From positions 321,501-385,500 of the forward strand of contig JAWDGP010006471.1 in NCBI GenBank assembly GCA_033675545.1: a stretch of 64,000 nt of DNA. The letters are read 5' to 3'. This document shows positions 11,930 through 36,300 of this stretch, piece after piece. Source of the DNA: Elysia crispata (Eukaryota > Mollusca > Gastropoda > Plakobranchidae). How positions within the stretch are numbered: the first letter of the stretch is position 1; each line of letters begins with the position of its first letter. Below the pieces are notes generated by a model, which saw only the letters and a program-made list of their open reading frames with translations, was not told the DNA's origin and did not search any database. The translations under genes were made by a program, and so were the position numbers.

Positions 11930-14521
11930 TTAGAACGGCTTGAAGCTTAATTACATCGATACAACTTGTCATAATGGACGTGTCCACGAAGAAATATGTA
12001 GTGTATACAATTTTCATTTGAGGGGAGTTATGGTGGGTCTTTTTAAGTATAACGTTTCCGGACCAATATAAATCAATGATACACCACTATCAGTAATCGG
12101 CAGCACTTTCCGTTTATCACAGAAACAGACTGAGTCCGACCAAGGGAACCATGGCGTGTCTTGTCAGTAAGGACTGGTTACTTTGTTCAGCTCCATCCCG
12201 CCCACAAACACCCATCGCAATTAGGTTTCAGGAAAACTGATACAATTTGTGTGATAAAAATAGTAGAAATAGAAAAGAATGGTGGAGATCTTCGTGTTTA
12301 GATACATCGATTGTGAAAATGTTCAGAAAACATTAATAAAAGCTTATTTCTATCTTTTCTGATCCATTTCAAGACAATATTTTAAAAGCTTGCCAGAAGG
12401 CTATGAATTCTTGCAAATAGTGCTTTTAGGCCACCTCCTTGTTTGAATTTATAGCTGCCCGTTTATTTTAACATATCTGATAATGAATGTTTAAAAGGTG
12501 AGCAAATAGATTTGGAATTTACAAATTGATTAGAAATAGCCTAGTCAACGGGATAAGGTTATTGTTTTTAATGCCGTCATACAATTTATTTATGAATTAT
12601 TACGCATACAAATTGTCTATGCAATATTCACAAAATTCTTGTTTAAGCATTTCAGTGTGAATGCAGCGAGGACTCTAGAGTGTGGATATATACATAATCC
12701 GAGACACCTCGGTTAGATTTACGTCTCTTAAGTTTGTCATTGAAGCTTTCGGAGCAGGCGGTTTTCCTCCTGGCCAAATCCATGCATGGAGCTTATGAAA
12801 TGGGACCCGACTGCAACACCTGGTGTCTCCAGCCCGGCATCGATCGCATGATTGTCGAGATGCCAGTTGCGCTTTCTGATGCCCCTCAAATTCAGCTACA
12901 TGTACTGAACTGCACAGGAGTGACCTCATCATAACGGCACCGAGAGTCGCTGGGGATTCTAACCGATGCTATGTGCTTGATTCGACTACATGACGTAATG
13001 ATGTATATATACATCACACCTTCGGTTTCAGATAATTCGGTTTTGTTTTTTTCCTTTTCAATTCATGCGCCCATCAAGCGCGTTTCGTGTGTCAGAGTAG
13101 GCTTCCTGTAAGGACAGTACACTGTGTAATGATTATGATCTGGCGTGTTACCAGTGGGGATAAAAAAAAAAAAACCCACAACTTATCATCTTTAAAAATC
13201 TATAAAGCTGAAGCTATTAATTTAATACAAGAATCCCAGGCGAGTCACGAAGCGATGCGTATCGATATCCACCGGTACTTAATGACATTAGCATAAAATG
13301 CGAAGCACTGCATTAGTTCAGCTTTTTACAAGTTATTTCAAAGCCTGCGATCGCTACTGTGGCTTAAGCGGCGCAAAGCTGTAAAAATCTGCGAGAGACG
13401 GGTGGATTTGGAATTCCTATGGTGAGTACAAAATTCTGTTTACTGACATTTTACTATCAACATTACGTGATAATTTTTTTCTACACTTAGGCCAATTTGA
13501 AAGTAGAGCACAGATTATACGACGGCTTAAGCAGGTGATTAACCAGTGCAAATGAGCGCATCCACTAGTGTAGACAAGCTTTGCTTTCACAATAAGAAGG
13601 TTACGCTTTTAACATTGAAGGTATAATTATTTTAATTATATCATTCATAGTACATGTTTACGACGACTAGCCGCTTCCCATATGAGATACACCGAGGTAA
13701 GAGACGCTAAGTGGGCGTTCACCAATGAGATAGTTAGCTTGTTTTATAAAAACCCAGATTTCTCTACTGCAGATTCGCTATCACGTGTGTCAAAATAAAT
13801 GGGCGGCTATGAATTCCCGAAAGGCGGGCACTTTTTTGCGAGAACTCGTAGACATTCTCATCAGCATTTAAAGGATCTTTAAATAGACTAGGACTGGAGA
13901 TGTATTAATAAATGCGTAGGAACTTAAAGATGCATCTGATAGATCATAGTCCATACAAAAGGCTTTGACTTTTGATCACTGGAAGTTGGTTTTACGTTTT
14001 ATTATACGACCCTGAGAAAAAGGAGAATTAGAAGATTTCCTTTATTAAGAAAAGCAAAAAAAAAACAAAAAAAACTGGCGTAGTCGTCGAAAACTTATTG
14101 ACTAAAAATTCAAAGTAAAACTATCCTTACATAATAGTCCAGTGGCACCACTGAGTCTCTGATAATGGATGTCTTATTCAGTAACGCAAGCCAGTTTGCA
14201 AAGAAAGCTGATATGAATGGCCAATTTATCATAATACGACAATTGCATATGCCTCATGTAGGATTTGAGTCCCAACCATTAGCTAGCGAGCATTTTTATC
14301 TAGTGTTTACTGAACTCTGTCCTAATTGAGGCGTAAAAGATAAAAGAATGATACATACAAACAATTTCAATATACGGCTAAAAAGAGAATAATGTTTACA
14401 AACTTTTAAAAGAAACAAATTTGAAAGTTTTGAAAAAAAAAGGTAGGTGGGTGAGTAAACGTAGAAAAAAAAATGAAATTAATAAAAAGAGCAAAAAAAA
14501 AATGTTGAAAGGAAACAGGAA

Positions 14522-14583
<62 letters not shown>

Positions 14584-16238
14584 AGGGGTAAAAGAATAAA
14601 AAAAAGAGCAAAATGAGAATAGAAGAAGTAAGGAAATATTTTTTCACCCCACCTTCATCTATGTAAAAGTTGGGAACACGTGTAAAATAGGTGAAGAAAG
14701 ACATCTAAAACAATTGCATGTTATTATAAAAACAAATCAAGACATGCTCTTCTACATGCAAAAATATATGACAGATGCCTTGAATTTAAAAAAAATTCTA
14801 ATGGTTCATGACTATTTCATCTCCATTACTATCAAAAACAAGCAGTGGAGTCTGGATATCATCCACCCTGTCGGATCAAAGAGAAAGCTTAACTTATTAA
14901 AACCTTTTTAGAGCAAAAAGGTTTGGGTTCACAAAGTATAAGATCATTTCTTTTTTCTCAGAGTTAAAGCCCTCAAGTATGCAAGAGCTGTGTCAACTTA
15001 AACTTTCTGGTGGTGTGAAAAGTCCAGAATTGTGAACAGTCTTTTAAATACAACTCTCACCTCAACCAAAGCTTACCTTTGCTGAGATTGATTTTAAGAA
15101 AATTTTTGCAGGCAGATGTACACACATATCCTTCAAAATGCCTGCACTTAGAGAATATTATTTGGAAACAGCTTCAAGGAGAAATATTTTTTAGAAAGGT
15201 GATAACTCAAAAGAAGATATAGATCTATGTAGTAAAGAAAATTCATAAAAATTGAGATTCCTCTAATAGACTTATTATCGTAGTAAAAGTTGACCTTAAG
15301 ATTTGTGATTTTTTCACACCCACTGTTGTAGTAGGATTAGGACTAATTTAAAAAATATACTTAACTTGAAAAGCTTGAGCATTATAAATAGAATATCACT
15401 TAGAAATTGAAATTATAAGCAAACAATAAGGGAATTGTATTTCATTCATCCTGGACAATAAATTTGAAAATTTCGGAATTTATTTTAACTCTTTATAACT
15501 TAAAGTAGCAGAAATTTTTTTAATTGTGACAGTGCTAAATATCAAAATATAGTTAAAGCTAAAAAATAATGCAGTATCTTTTCTTTTTCTTTAACTACAA
15601 AGTTGACTCAAATTTTCTCAAATACCTCATTCAAAATTTTTCCTTACAAGTAGACAATTAAAAAACATGTAAAAGTCTTTTTGGCCCTAAACATTAAAAG
15701 ACAGGTCAAGGGTAATGTTTGTATGCCATCAACTTCTTTGTAAGTCTTAATTGTTTCCGCATATTATCCTGTTGGCAGAGTGACATTAATACAGCGATCG
15801 TTGGTCAGATTTTTCTCAATTGTTGCAAATGGCTCAACGTAAATTGGTTCAAATCACTACTTGCAACGGACAAACATAGGTTAAAAAGGTTTAGAACTAC
15901 ATGTGTACAAAACTCATCCACTTTGCAAACTACAGTGGATCAGCCAATGTTATAGAAATAAAAGAGACTAAAAATAAAACTCGAGAATTGTATGATACAG
16001 ATCTAGATCTATCCGCTCTACAACTTAAGTCTATGTAAATCCAAAATTACTTAGTTTTAGATTCTTGTAAATTTATTGCTCTAGATCTTATCCAAATGTA
16101 AATTCTAGTCTAGAATTAATCTGATTTAGATCTAGATCTACATCTAAACCTGCATGCTAGACTTAGATTAGATCTAGATATAGATCCAGAGATAGAATTT
16201 AACCCACCATATACTCGAATAGGCATTATTGCAGTTAT
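11930..16238. other. Intergenic or 5' region of CSTPP1, no exon identified
   Basis: AT-rich unique sequence apart from a (GA)n tract. A good donor (CTATG|GTGAGT) occurs near 13431, but the frame that would fit CSTPP1 has a stop and no start upstream. The missing first CSTPP1 exon may lie here or in 16452-20249. Confidence 0.5.
14525..14580. repeat. (AG)n microsatellite
   Basis: About 28 AG units within a purine-rich stretch. Confidence 0.97.
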
Positions 16239-16680
16239 GGGCCTAACTCACTTTAGGCTTTAAAATTATATTGTTCTGAATGAAATTGATAGTATGCTGA
16301 ACACGAATGTCGAATATGAAGTTTTATATTCGTCGCAAATCAATACTTTTCAAGATATAAGCATTTTTGTGTTGCTCTAAAATCCCATGAAACTGCAAGT
16401 TTCGAATTCGTCGAGAAACATTCAATTGTGAAGCCTAACGTGAGTTGGGCCGATATCTGCAAATCCTACCCTACAATCTAGATTTTAGACCTAGATCTAG
16501 ATCTAGATCTACACTCAGTCAGATCAGATCATTTAAATCTAGATTTAAATTCTTCGTTTATGATCTATTTCTTGACTTACCAGCCAGAGATCGAAGATCT
16601 TAATTAGTTTCTCATAATTTACGCAGATCCAGATTTAAGTCTTCAATTAATTAGTTAAAACTTTTACAAAATGTATGAAG
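15990..16680. repeat. TAGATC-rich degenerate simple sequence
   Basis: Many short, interrupted runs of TAGATC/AGATCT spread over about 700 bp. Similar short tracts occur near 18436 and 63107. The 213-bp inverted-repeat element is embedded in it. Confidence 0.7.
16239..16451. mobile_element. MITE-like element, 213 bp, about 21-bp inverted ends
   Basis: The left end GGCCTAACTCACTTTAGGCT and the reverse complement of the right end, GGCCCAACTCACGTTAGGCT, agree except at two bases. The interior (about 170 bp) has no coding capacity. No clear target-site duplication is seen, so the exact borders are uncertain. It is inferred to be a non-autonomous DNA transposon. Confidence 0.6.
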
Positions 16681-17286
16681 CAAGAAGATAGTGGATGTGA
16701 TGTGTCCACTATTTTACTTTCGCTTTATAAACGCCTATGAAACCATTTCCTGTTGGATTTAGGCAGCCGCTAGTAACATTATTAGTTATTTCTGTCTGAA
16801 GCGCCCTACTCGGTTAGCAATAAACACCTATGTGACAAATTACGATGGGTGAATAAGCAATTAAGCTGCTCCGTTTCACAATTACTCTGGCATCACCAGT
16901 CTGTCATGTAGGAGAAACATACTTTGGTAATAATAGCTCACGCTGCCTTTCTTTTAATTTAATTCATTAATCATTCTTCATCTATCGCGTTTTGTACTTC
17001 ATTCATATTCACAATATAACAAAAGTAAAAAAGAACTACAAGTCGAGTGTTTGGATTGATTACTCTTTGGAAAACACTCCTAATGTATTTTCTATAGACT
17101 TAATGCAGAAATCGCACATTATCGAGTACCTATAACATGGCTTTCATGCTTATCTTTTATTCTTTGTAATGTTACTTTGATTTATGTAATGCGGGTATAA
17201 TATCAAGGACAAATTCCAAGGCAGTCATATGCTATGTAAATAAAAATCTTTGTTATATATTTCCCACAAGGATAATTTATAGCTTG

Positions 17287-17342
17287 TTTTTTTTTTTTTT
17301 TTTTTTTTGGGGGGGGGGTATTTTTTTTTTTTTTTTTTTTTT
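17287..17342. repeat. T22-G10-TA-T22 homopolymer block
   Basis: Adjacent long runs of T, G and T. Their lengths may be unreliable in the assembly. Confidence 0.85.
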
Positions 17343-17803
17343 AATTTAGGGAAAAAAAGATAGAAGATGATTGTTGGGGATTCATAGCCCACCACTTATC
17401 GTATGGAAGGACCATAACGACACACCTCTCAACATGAAAAATGTCCTTAAGTTTTCTCGGAGTCGCTTACAATAAAATTAAAGAACGTCATTTTTATCCG
17501 ATGACATTTTTTTATTCTTATTTTCCTAAATAAATAAAGTTATAACACCTGGGAACAAAAACGATTATTAATAAATTTGGTAGAGTTCTCTGGAATCTGC
17601 AGAGAGGTGTAAGACCTTAGATTGATTATTTTACATCCCCCTAAAAATTCTACAGACTGCCAATATTACTATTTTGTTGATTAGTTTGTTTCTATCTCTC
17701 ATTCATTATCTTTAAAACACATTATTTTTTCAAAAGCCAAGCAGTTCCTTATCCCTATATATTCTAACCAAGACTTATTCTTTGTAAAATTGATCATGTC
17801 TAC

Positions 17804-17823
17804 ACCCCCCCCCCCCACCCCCC
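17804..17823. repeat. C-rich homopolymer
   Basis: C13, one A, then C6 on the plus strand. Confidence 0.85.
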
Positions 17824-17860
17824 GCATTCCCCATCTTAGTTTCTATCCATCTCTCTCTCT

Positions 17861-17950
17861 CTTTCTCTCTCTCTCAATTTATCTACGTTTAGATATTTCT
17901 TTCTCTCTCTCTCTCAATTTATCTACGTTTAGATATTTCTTTCTCTCTCT
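17861..17950. repeat. 40-bp tandem duplication with CT-rich flanks
   Basis: Two identical copies of CAATTTATCTACGTTTAGAT followed by ATTTCTTTCTC, offset by 40 bp and set in CT repeats. Confidence 0.8.
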
Positions 17951-20249
17951 TTCTTGCTCTTTCCTCCTATGCCACTTGATCTCTTCGCCCTGTATCCTTG
18001 AGAATAATAAAAATTATTACCTGTCAATTGCTCTACTTGGAGCACCCGAATATAAACTTATATTAACACTATTGTATAATATTGGACAATTATAAGCACA
18101 GACTCATTCTGTGATGTCTAGTGCTGGGCGACAACAGCAGCAGGACTGTAACGGCTACTCCGGAAATCAAATCACGCTCAAGGCCACTGCTCATTGCATA
18201 GCAATAGTAAACAATATGGCGCTTCATTTTTAACGAAACTGAATTTTGATCAGTTATTCATCTGAATATTTATAATTTTAGGGCCAGAGTATATTATATT
18301 AACATAACATCTTTGTCAAAACTCACAGATGCACACTATATGACTGACATTTTGTGTTTTAGAAATATAAATTTAGCTCTGTATTTTACATGGCCTATTT
18401 AGATTTTTTATATTTGTCTGAGCTACATTTTTAAATCTAGATCTAGATCTGCAGACTGGTAATGGAACCAACTCGTATCAGGGTTTAGACCGTGACAGGC
18501 ATTAGCTAGATAAGTAGTGGACTATTTCAAAATTACACAATAAAGTTTTTAAGCCGTTCAGTATTTCAAGATTCTGGGTAATGAATACCACATCCTTTCG
18601 CTTTAGTTATTAACAACTCTTTCTTGCAAGCAATCCTTGCATAATTTTAGCATTATTTTATTGTCAATACTATGACGGAATCAATACTAAATTAGTACTG
18701 AATTCTCCATCAAATTGACGAATTGAAGAGGATGATCTATAGAAATACTGTTTTCCCACAGTTGTTAAGCTAACAAAGCTGTGTCATACTTATTATATCA
18801 GTTCTGTGTTGTTATTTTTTTCCATTTTCTATTTATTATGTTTTTTACATTCTATTCTTAAAATGAAAATCAAATTTTGCTCGGGAGTTCATCCTTCCAT
18901 AATGTGCACATTAAAAGTTAAGCTTTGATGAACAAAACTTCTCTTAAAACGCCAATTAACTCTTCAAAGCCTGAGTTGACAGCTCCTCTAGTTTGGTTTC
19001 TCCCAAATGTCGATTTCCATTTTTGACAATAGCACAGATTTGTGAATCTATAATCTATGAAAATTCTTTTCTGTAGAAAAGAACACTGTTATGGCTGGCG
19101 GTCATGATTGATCTACTTAGGAGAAAGGGCATAGTGTGCGCCAAAACTATCCATCTATAACATATTGTCCAGCTACCATGTGATGTTATTTGTAAAAAGA
19201 GGGTCCATTACAGATTTGATTGGGAATCCCAAATTTTGCATCCATTTAATTTGTATCCAGATCTAGGCTTAAGAAGTCTTTCATCTTAATTTTAAGAGGC
19301 AAAGTTACTGAGACAGATCTAGAGAAGTTTTAGATCTTGATTGAAACCTATCTGAGCAATATTATTACACTGGTTAGAATATATTTCTGGTTTGTTTTTT
19401 TTAAGTGCAGTTACAATAGCACCAAAGCAGCCATTGTTTCACAATGTCAGTGTTATCTGATGATAACTTTTCAATGTCTGCTGAAAAATATCTTGGTGAG
19501 GAAATTCGATTTATTTGAAAGCCTATATCAACATTAATCATAAAGCAATAACATTTGATGCACTCATCTGTATCTGCATTAATCTAGATACCTAAAATTT
19601 TACTCAATTTCGATGAAGTAGCTGCTTCATTTTTTAATGTTTACAATTAAAATTAGAAAAATATTTCAAACTGGCGAAGCTTTTATTCAAGCTTGACAAG
19701 ACCTACGTAGATATACAATGTTAGTATATAGCAGAGTAAATTTGTTTAGAGCAGTCACTTTTTTGATAGGTGATGTACTTCATAGTTTTAAGTAGATTTG
19801 AAAGCATGATCTGTAGTCTTGGTCTGCTTTATGTAGTTTCAACTCTTTGCAAGTAGGCATAGAATTCAAGTAAGAGGTAATAAATGACATTTTGAATTCA
19901 AGAAGATGCTCTTAGCAAAAAATTTGGTTTGCTTTCTGGAGAATATTCAGCATAATGATAAATGTCATATGTCATAAAAGGATTATTTGGTCCATCAAAT
20001 GAAAGTTTTCTTTAGTTTATACATAATTGTATACATATATGTATATACAGTTTTGGATCTAAGTGTTGTTTGGAATTCCATCCCTTTTAATAATGCAAGG
20101 GAATGTTAGTTCAGTTTAATTATCAATCAATTATTAAGTATGTGATTTTTTCCCATCATTTTGTGTATGTAAACGTTCAAGACACTTCTGATTTTAAATC
20201 AAAGCATTGTGAAATTTTAACATCTCCTTTTGAAATCTTTCTCTTCCAG

Positions 20250-32421
<12,172 letters not shown>

Positions 32422-32442
<21 letters not shown>

Positions 32443-33331
32443 AACTATTCCACGCATCAGAGTCCTCAGACACAAACTAAAACTATTCCATACATCAGAG
32501 TCCTCAGACACAAACTAAAACTATTCCATACATCAGAGTCCTCAGACAAAAACTAAAACCATTCCATACATCAGAGTCCTCAGACAAAAACTAAAACCAT
32601 TCCATACATCAGACTCCTCAGACACAAACTAAAACTATTCCACGCATCAGAGTCCTCAGACACAAACTAAAACTATTCCATACATCAGAGTCCTCAGACA
32701 CAAACTAAAACTATTCCATACATCAGAGTCCTCAGACAAAAACTAAAACCATTCCATACATCAGACTCCTCAGACACAAACTAAAACTATTCCACGCATC
32801 AGAGTCCTCAGACAAAAACTAAAACCATTCCATACATCAGACTCCTCAGACACAAACTAAAACTATTCCACGCATCAGAGTCCTCAGACACAAATTAAAA
32901 CTATTCCATACATCAGAGTCCTCAGACAAAAACTAAAACCATTCCATACATCAGAGTCGTCAGACACAAACTAAAACTATTCCATACATCAGAGTCCTCA
33001 GACACAAACTAAAACTATTCCATACATCAGAGTCCTCAGACACAAACTAAAACTATTCCATACATCAGAGTCCTCAGACACAAACTAAAACTATTCCATA
33101 CATCAGAGTCCTCAGACACAAACTAAAACTATTCCACGCATCAGAGTCCTCAGACAAAAACTAAAACTATTCCACGCATCAGAATCCTCAGACACAAACT
33201 AAAACTATTCCATACATCAGAGTCCTCAGACAAAAACTAAAACTATTCCATACATCAGAGTCCTCAGACACAAACTAAAACTATTCCATACATCAGAGTC
33301 CTCAGACACAAACTAAAACTATTCCATACAT
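32422..33331. repeat. 38-bp minisatellite, 24 copies, starting inside the CSTPP1 stop-codon region
   Basis: The unit begins GAGTCCTCAGACACAAACTA and continues AAACTATTCCATACATCA. About 24 copies follow with no visible length change and only a few alternating substitutions (CACAAAC/CAAAAAC, CATAC/CACGC, CTATT/CCATT, CAGAG/CAGAC). The first copy supplies the last six codons and the TAA stop of CSTPP1. The rest forms its 3' untranslated region. Confidence 0.97.
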
Positions 33332-33359
33332 TTTGTTTTAAAGCCTTGCAGCCAATCCA

Positions 33360-33365
33360 AATAAA
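33360..33365 (+). terminator. Candidate polyadenylation signal of CSTPP1
   Basis: AATAAA lies about 30 bp after the end of the minisatellite. Further AATAAA hexamers at 35249 and 35324, the latter followed by T-rich and TGT-containing sequence, are alternatives that would give a much longer 3' untranslated region. Confidence 0.4.
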
Positions 33366-36300
33366 TGTCATGTTTGCTAATTAAGAATTGCAAATGGTGG
33401 ATATTTTCAACAATTAATTTTTCCATGCTTTTACTATTACAGGCCCAAATTTTCTTTCTTTCTTTTTCTTTTTTTTTCAGCATTGCTGCCTCCTAATGGC
33501 AGACCAACGTATCTGACAAGAACCCATTGTCTAATTTGCTAGCATAAACTGACTATTAAAAGTGTTATCCAACTTGAGTAAATGGCAGAGTGACATATCT
33601 TCATGGATGAAGTTTTTTTTTTTACGTGTCAAATCGACGTATCTGAAGTTTTATGCTGGCCATCGAATGTTTTATGCATTTTTCTGGAAAACAAAATCTA
33701 CAGATATATCAATTTGCCTTTGGGGGCAGAATTGTATGCTTTATATTTTAAGTATAAAATGTCTTTAACCTGGTCAGGATAGTTGAGATGTTACAATCTC
33801 CTTTCCAAAATAGATTGGTATCTTAGACAATATATATTTGTGATCATTCCATTGTAAACTGAACATAAAATTATTAAATTTCTCATAAATAATATCTCTC
33901 TTTTATGAGACATGTCAAAATGCATCTTTAAACGTAACTTTTCTAGATTCCAATTTGTGATGACATATTAGGTCTGGCTGCAATTTTTATTATAATGTTG
34001 ATAATGTACATATTTGATTCCTTTGCAATTGCTTTAAAAGTGACATATATGTTATAGTGTTTTTTTTTTGGGTTTTTTTTGTGTGTTTTTTTTTTAAAGA
34101 ACACTGTATTATAAATTCCTAAAAGTTTTAGAAATTAAAAAAAATGTTTTAATATCTACAAAACTGTAAAAAAATGTTTTAATATCTCCAGGTCTTTGAT
34201 ACCATGTTCTTTGCCTTACACTGGTCATGAACATTTTTGTAGGGGATAAAAAAAATATTTTATCATCTAAGTTTTCCTATTTTTCATCATATGAAGAGAG
34301 AGAAACTTGGAGACTATTAGTTTTAATTGACTAAACTCTTATTGAATAATTCGCTTTCATGAGGAACTTTCCATGCTATGACTATAAATTTATTGGTGTT
34401 GTAAAAAAAAAAAGATCAACATTAAACCAAAATGGAATTTCTGTCCAGAATCATAGTCCTGAATGAAATTGCTGTCATAAATTTGTAAAGAACTATTGTT
34501 AACAGTCGTAAAACTAATCCTTAATTCTTTTACTTGGGTAATGGGAATGATACTGTGTTAAGTATAAAGTATTTGGTAACCATATGTGTGGGTGACATAA
34601 GAATGAAATGGAAAAGTAAGAAGAATTATGTTACAGGACAGATTTTAAAAAAATGAAAATGTAGAGGAAGAAAAGCATGATGGAACTTAATAGGGGAAAG
34701 GAGAAGGTAAAGAGGGAAAGATAATATTTGAGAATGTTGTGAATATAAAAAGTAATACTTTTATTTGTGTGTGTGTGTGTCTGTGAGTGTATGATTTTTC
34801 TTATGTATTTGTTCCAGCTCTGAACATTGGGTTATAGAACAGTCCAATTTAAAGCAAAAAAGAAAAAAAAGAAGAAAAAAAAAGAAAAAGGCTTGTAATT
34901 TTAATTTCTGAAAAAGTATCAGTGCTGATCTCCCACTATATTCACTTATTCACAGATGTGGATTATAAAGCCTGCCATTTCATTTTAGTCACCTTTAAGG
35001 CGGTTTTAGCTTTTTTTTTTTATATACTAAGTACTAGCTTGCATCTTTCTGGGAAAAAAAGGAGTGGATTTGACGAAGGATCCCATGTTTGTTTTTGGTG
35101 CTTGATTGAAGTCGCCACTAACTGACAATCAAGAATGTGAATACCACTCAATTTAATATCTTTCCCTGAAACATTTTGTTCTCATTGTTTTAGTCTGAAC
35201 TTATGCTTCACTCAACTCATGTTGACTTAAATTTTGCTGATTTTGTAAAATAAATTTTTACAGCTTTTTCTAAAGATGTGAGGGAAATGTCGAAAAAGTG
35301 TTCGATTTGATAAGTAAATACTGAATAAAGTTTTATTTCTTATTGTCATATGCCAGCAGGAAACTCTTGTGTCTTGCTCATACTCTCTAGGGTAGAGTTT
35401 TAGGATTTGTTGCCATTCTTTACCATACTAAGAACTTTTACCGCATCTCACAAAAGGTTCTGCTGATAAGAGGTCCATACTACATCATTAGGGTCAAACC
35501 CCAAAAAGATTTTAACCCGAGGTTTTATATATACACACACACACACATATACACCATGGCATGCTACTACTAGATGTACATCAACTTTACAATACATCTG
35601 ATATATATTTATGGGGACAACGGGATTCTGCAACGATCGAGATTACATTATAACATTGTATGTGTTCCACTTGCTTTAAATTGGAAACCATACTTTTATG
35701 CATATAATATCCGAGGATAATTATACGTTAGGCTTTTGAGACAAAAGAACTTCTGCACTTCAATACTTTCTCATGTAACAGATACTTTTCACTAATAGTA
35801 ACCTCGATCTATAGCTACTTTTCATCTTGTGATGCTCTTAAATGTGTAGAATGTTCAAGTGATTAGGTCCTGCGTAGTGACCATAGATTCTTAAACAAGG
35901 TTTAATGAAGCTGCAAGTGAGTACTTGCATCACTTGTTGCAAGATATTTACACACTCAAAAAAAACCCCACCCAAAAATAAAATAAGGCAAAAACAATTT
36001 TGAAAATCAGTCCTTATTTAAACTATAATGCTTATAAATGATGCACACAGGGTTGGACAAAATATAATTATAGAGACTGAGGTTTTTGACCTGGAAAACG
36101 TTGCCGGTTATGACTTACATAATATAAAATCGCAAATCAATTGTTTTCCATTTAACTCGATTTTTGTTGCACTGTGCAGGGAAATTTGGTAGTGTGGCGA
36201 CCTTTCACCTCTTTACAAGCAAAGGTCACTAGCAAGAATCTTTTAGTTTCCGTTGCTCTTGATGATCCTAGACAGAATGACCCTAAGTTTATTTGAACCC

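Larger units (their letters stand above)
16452..20249. other. Region upstream of the first recognised CSTPP1 exon
   Basis: AT-rich sequence with homopolymer and CT patches. An ACAATATGGCGC motif (about 18213) resembles the YY1-type ATGGCG element of metazoan promoters. It follows a CpG-containing stretch, but its open frame stops after five codons. No coding exon could be assigned. Confidence 0.45.

Noticed and set aside
13340-13435. Strong donor CTATG|GTGAGT as a possible first CSTPP1 exon
   Set aside because: The frame that would fit the next exon has a TAA 18 codons upstream or less and no ATG after it.
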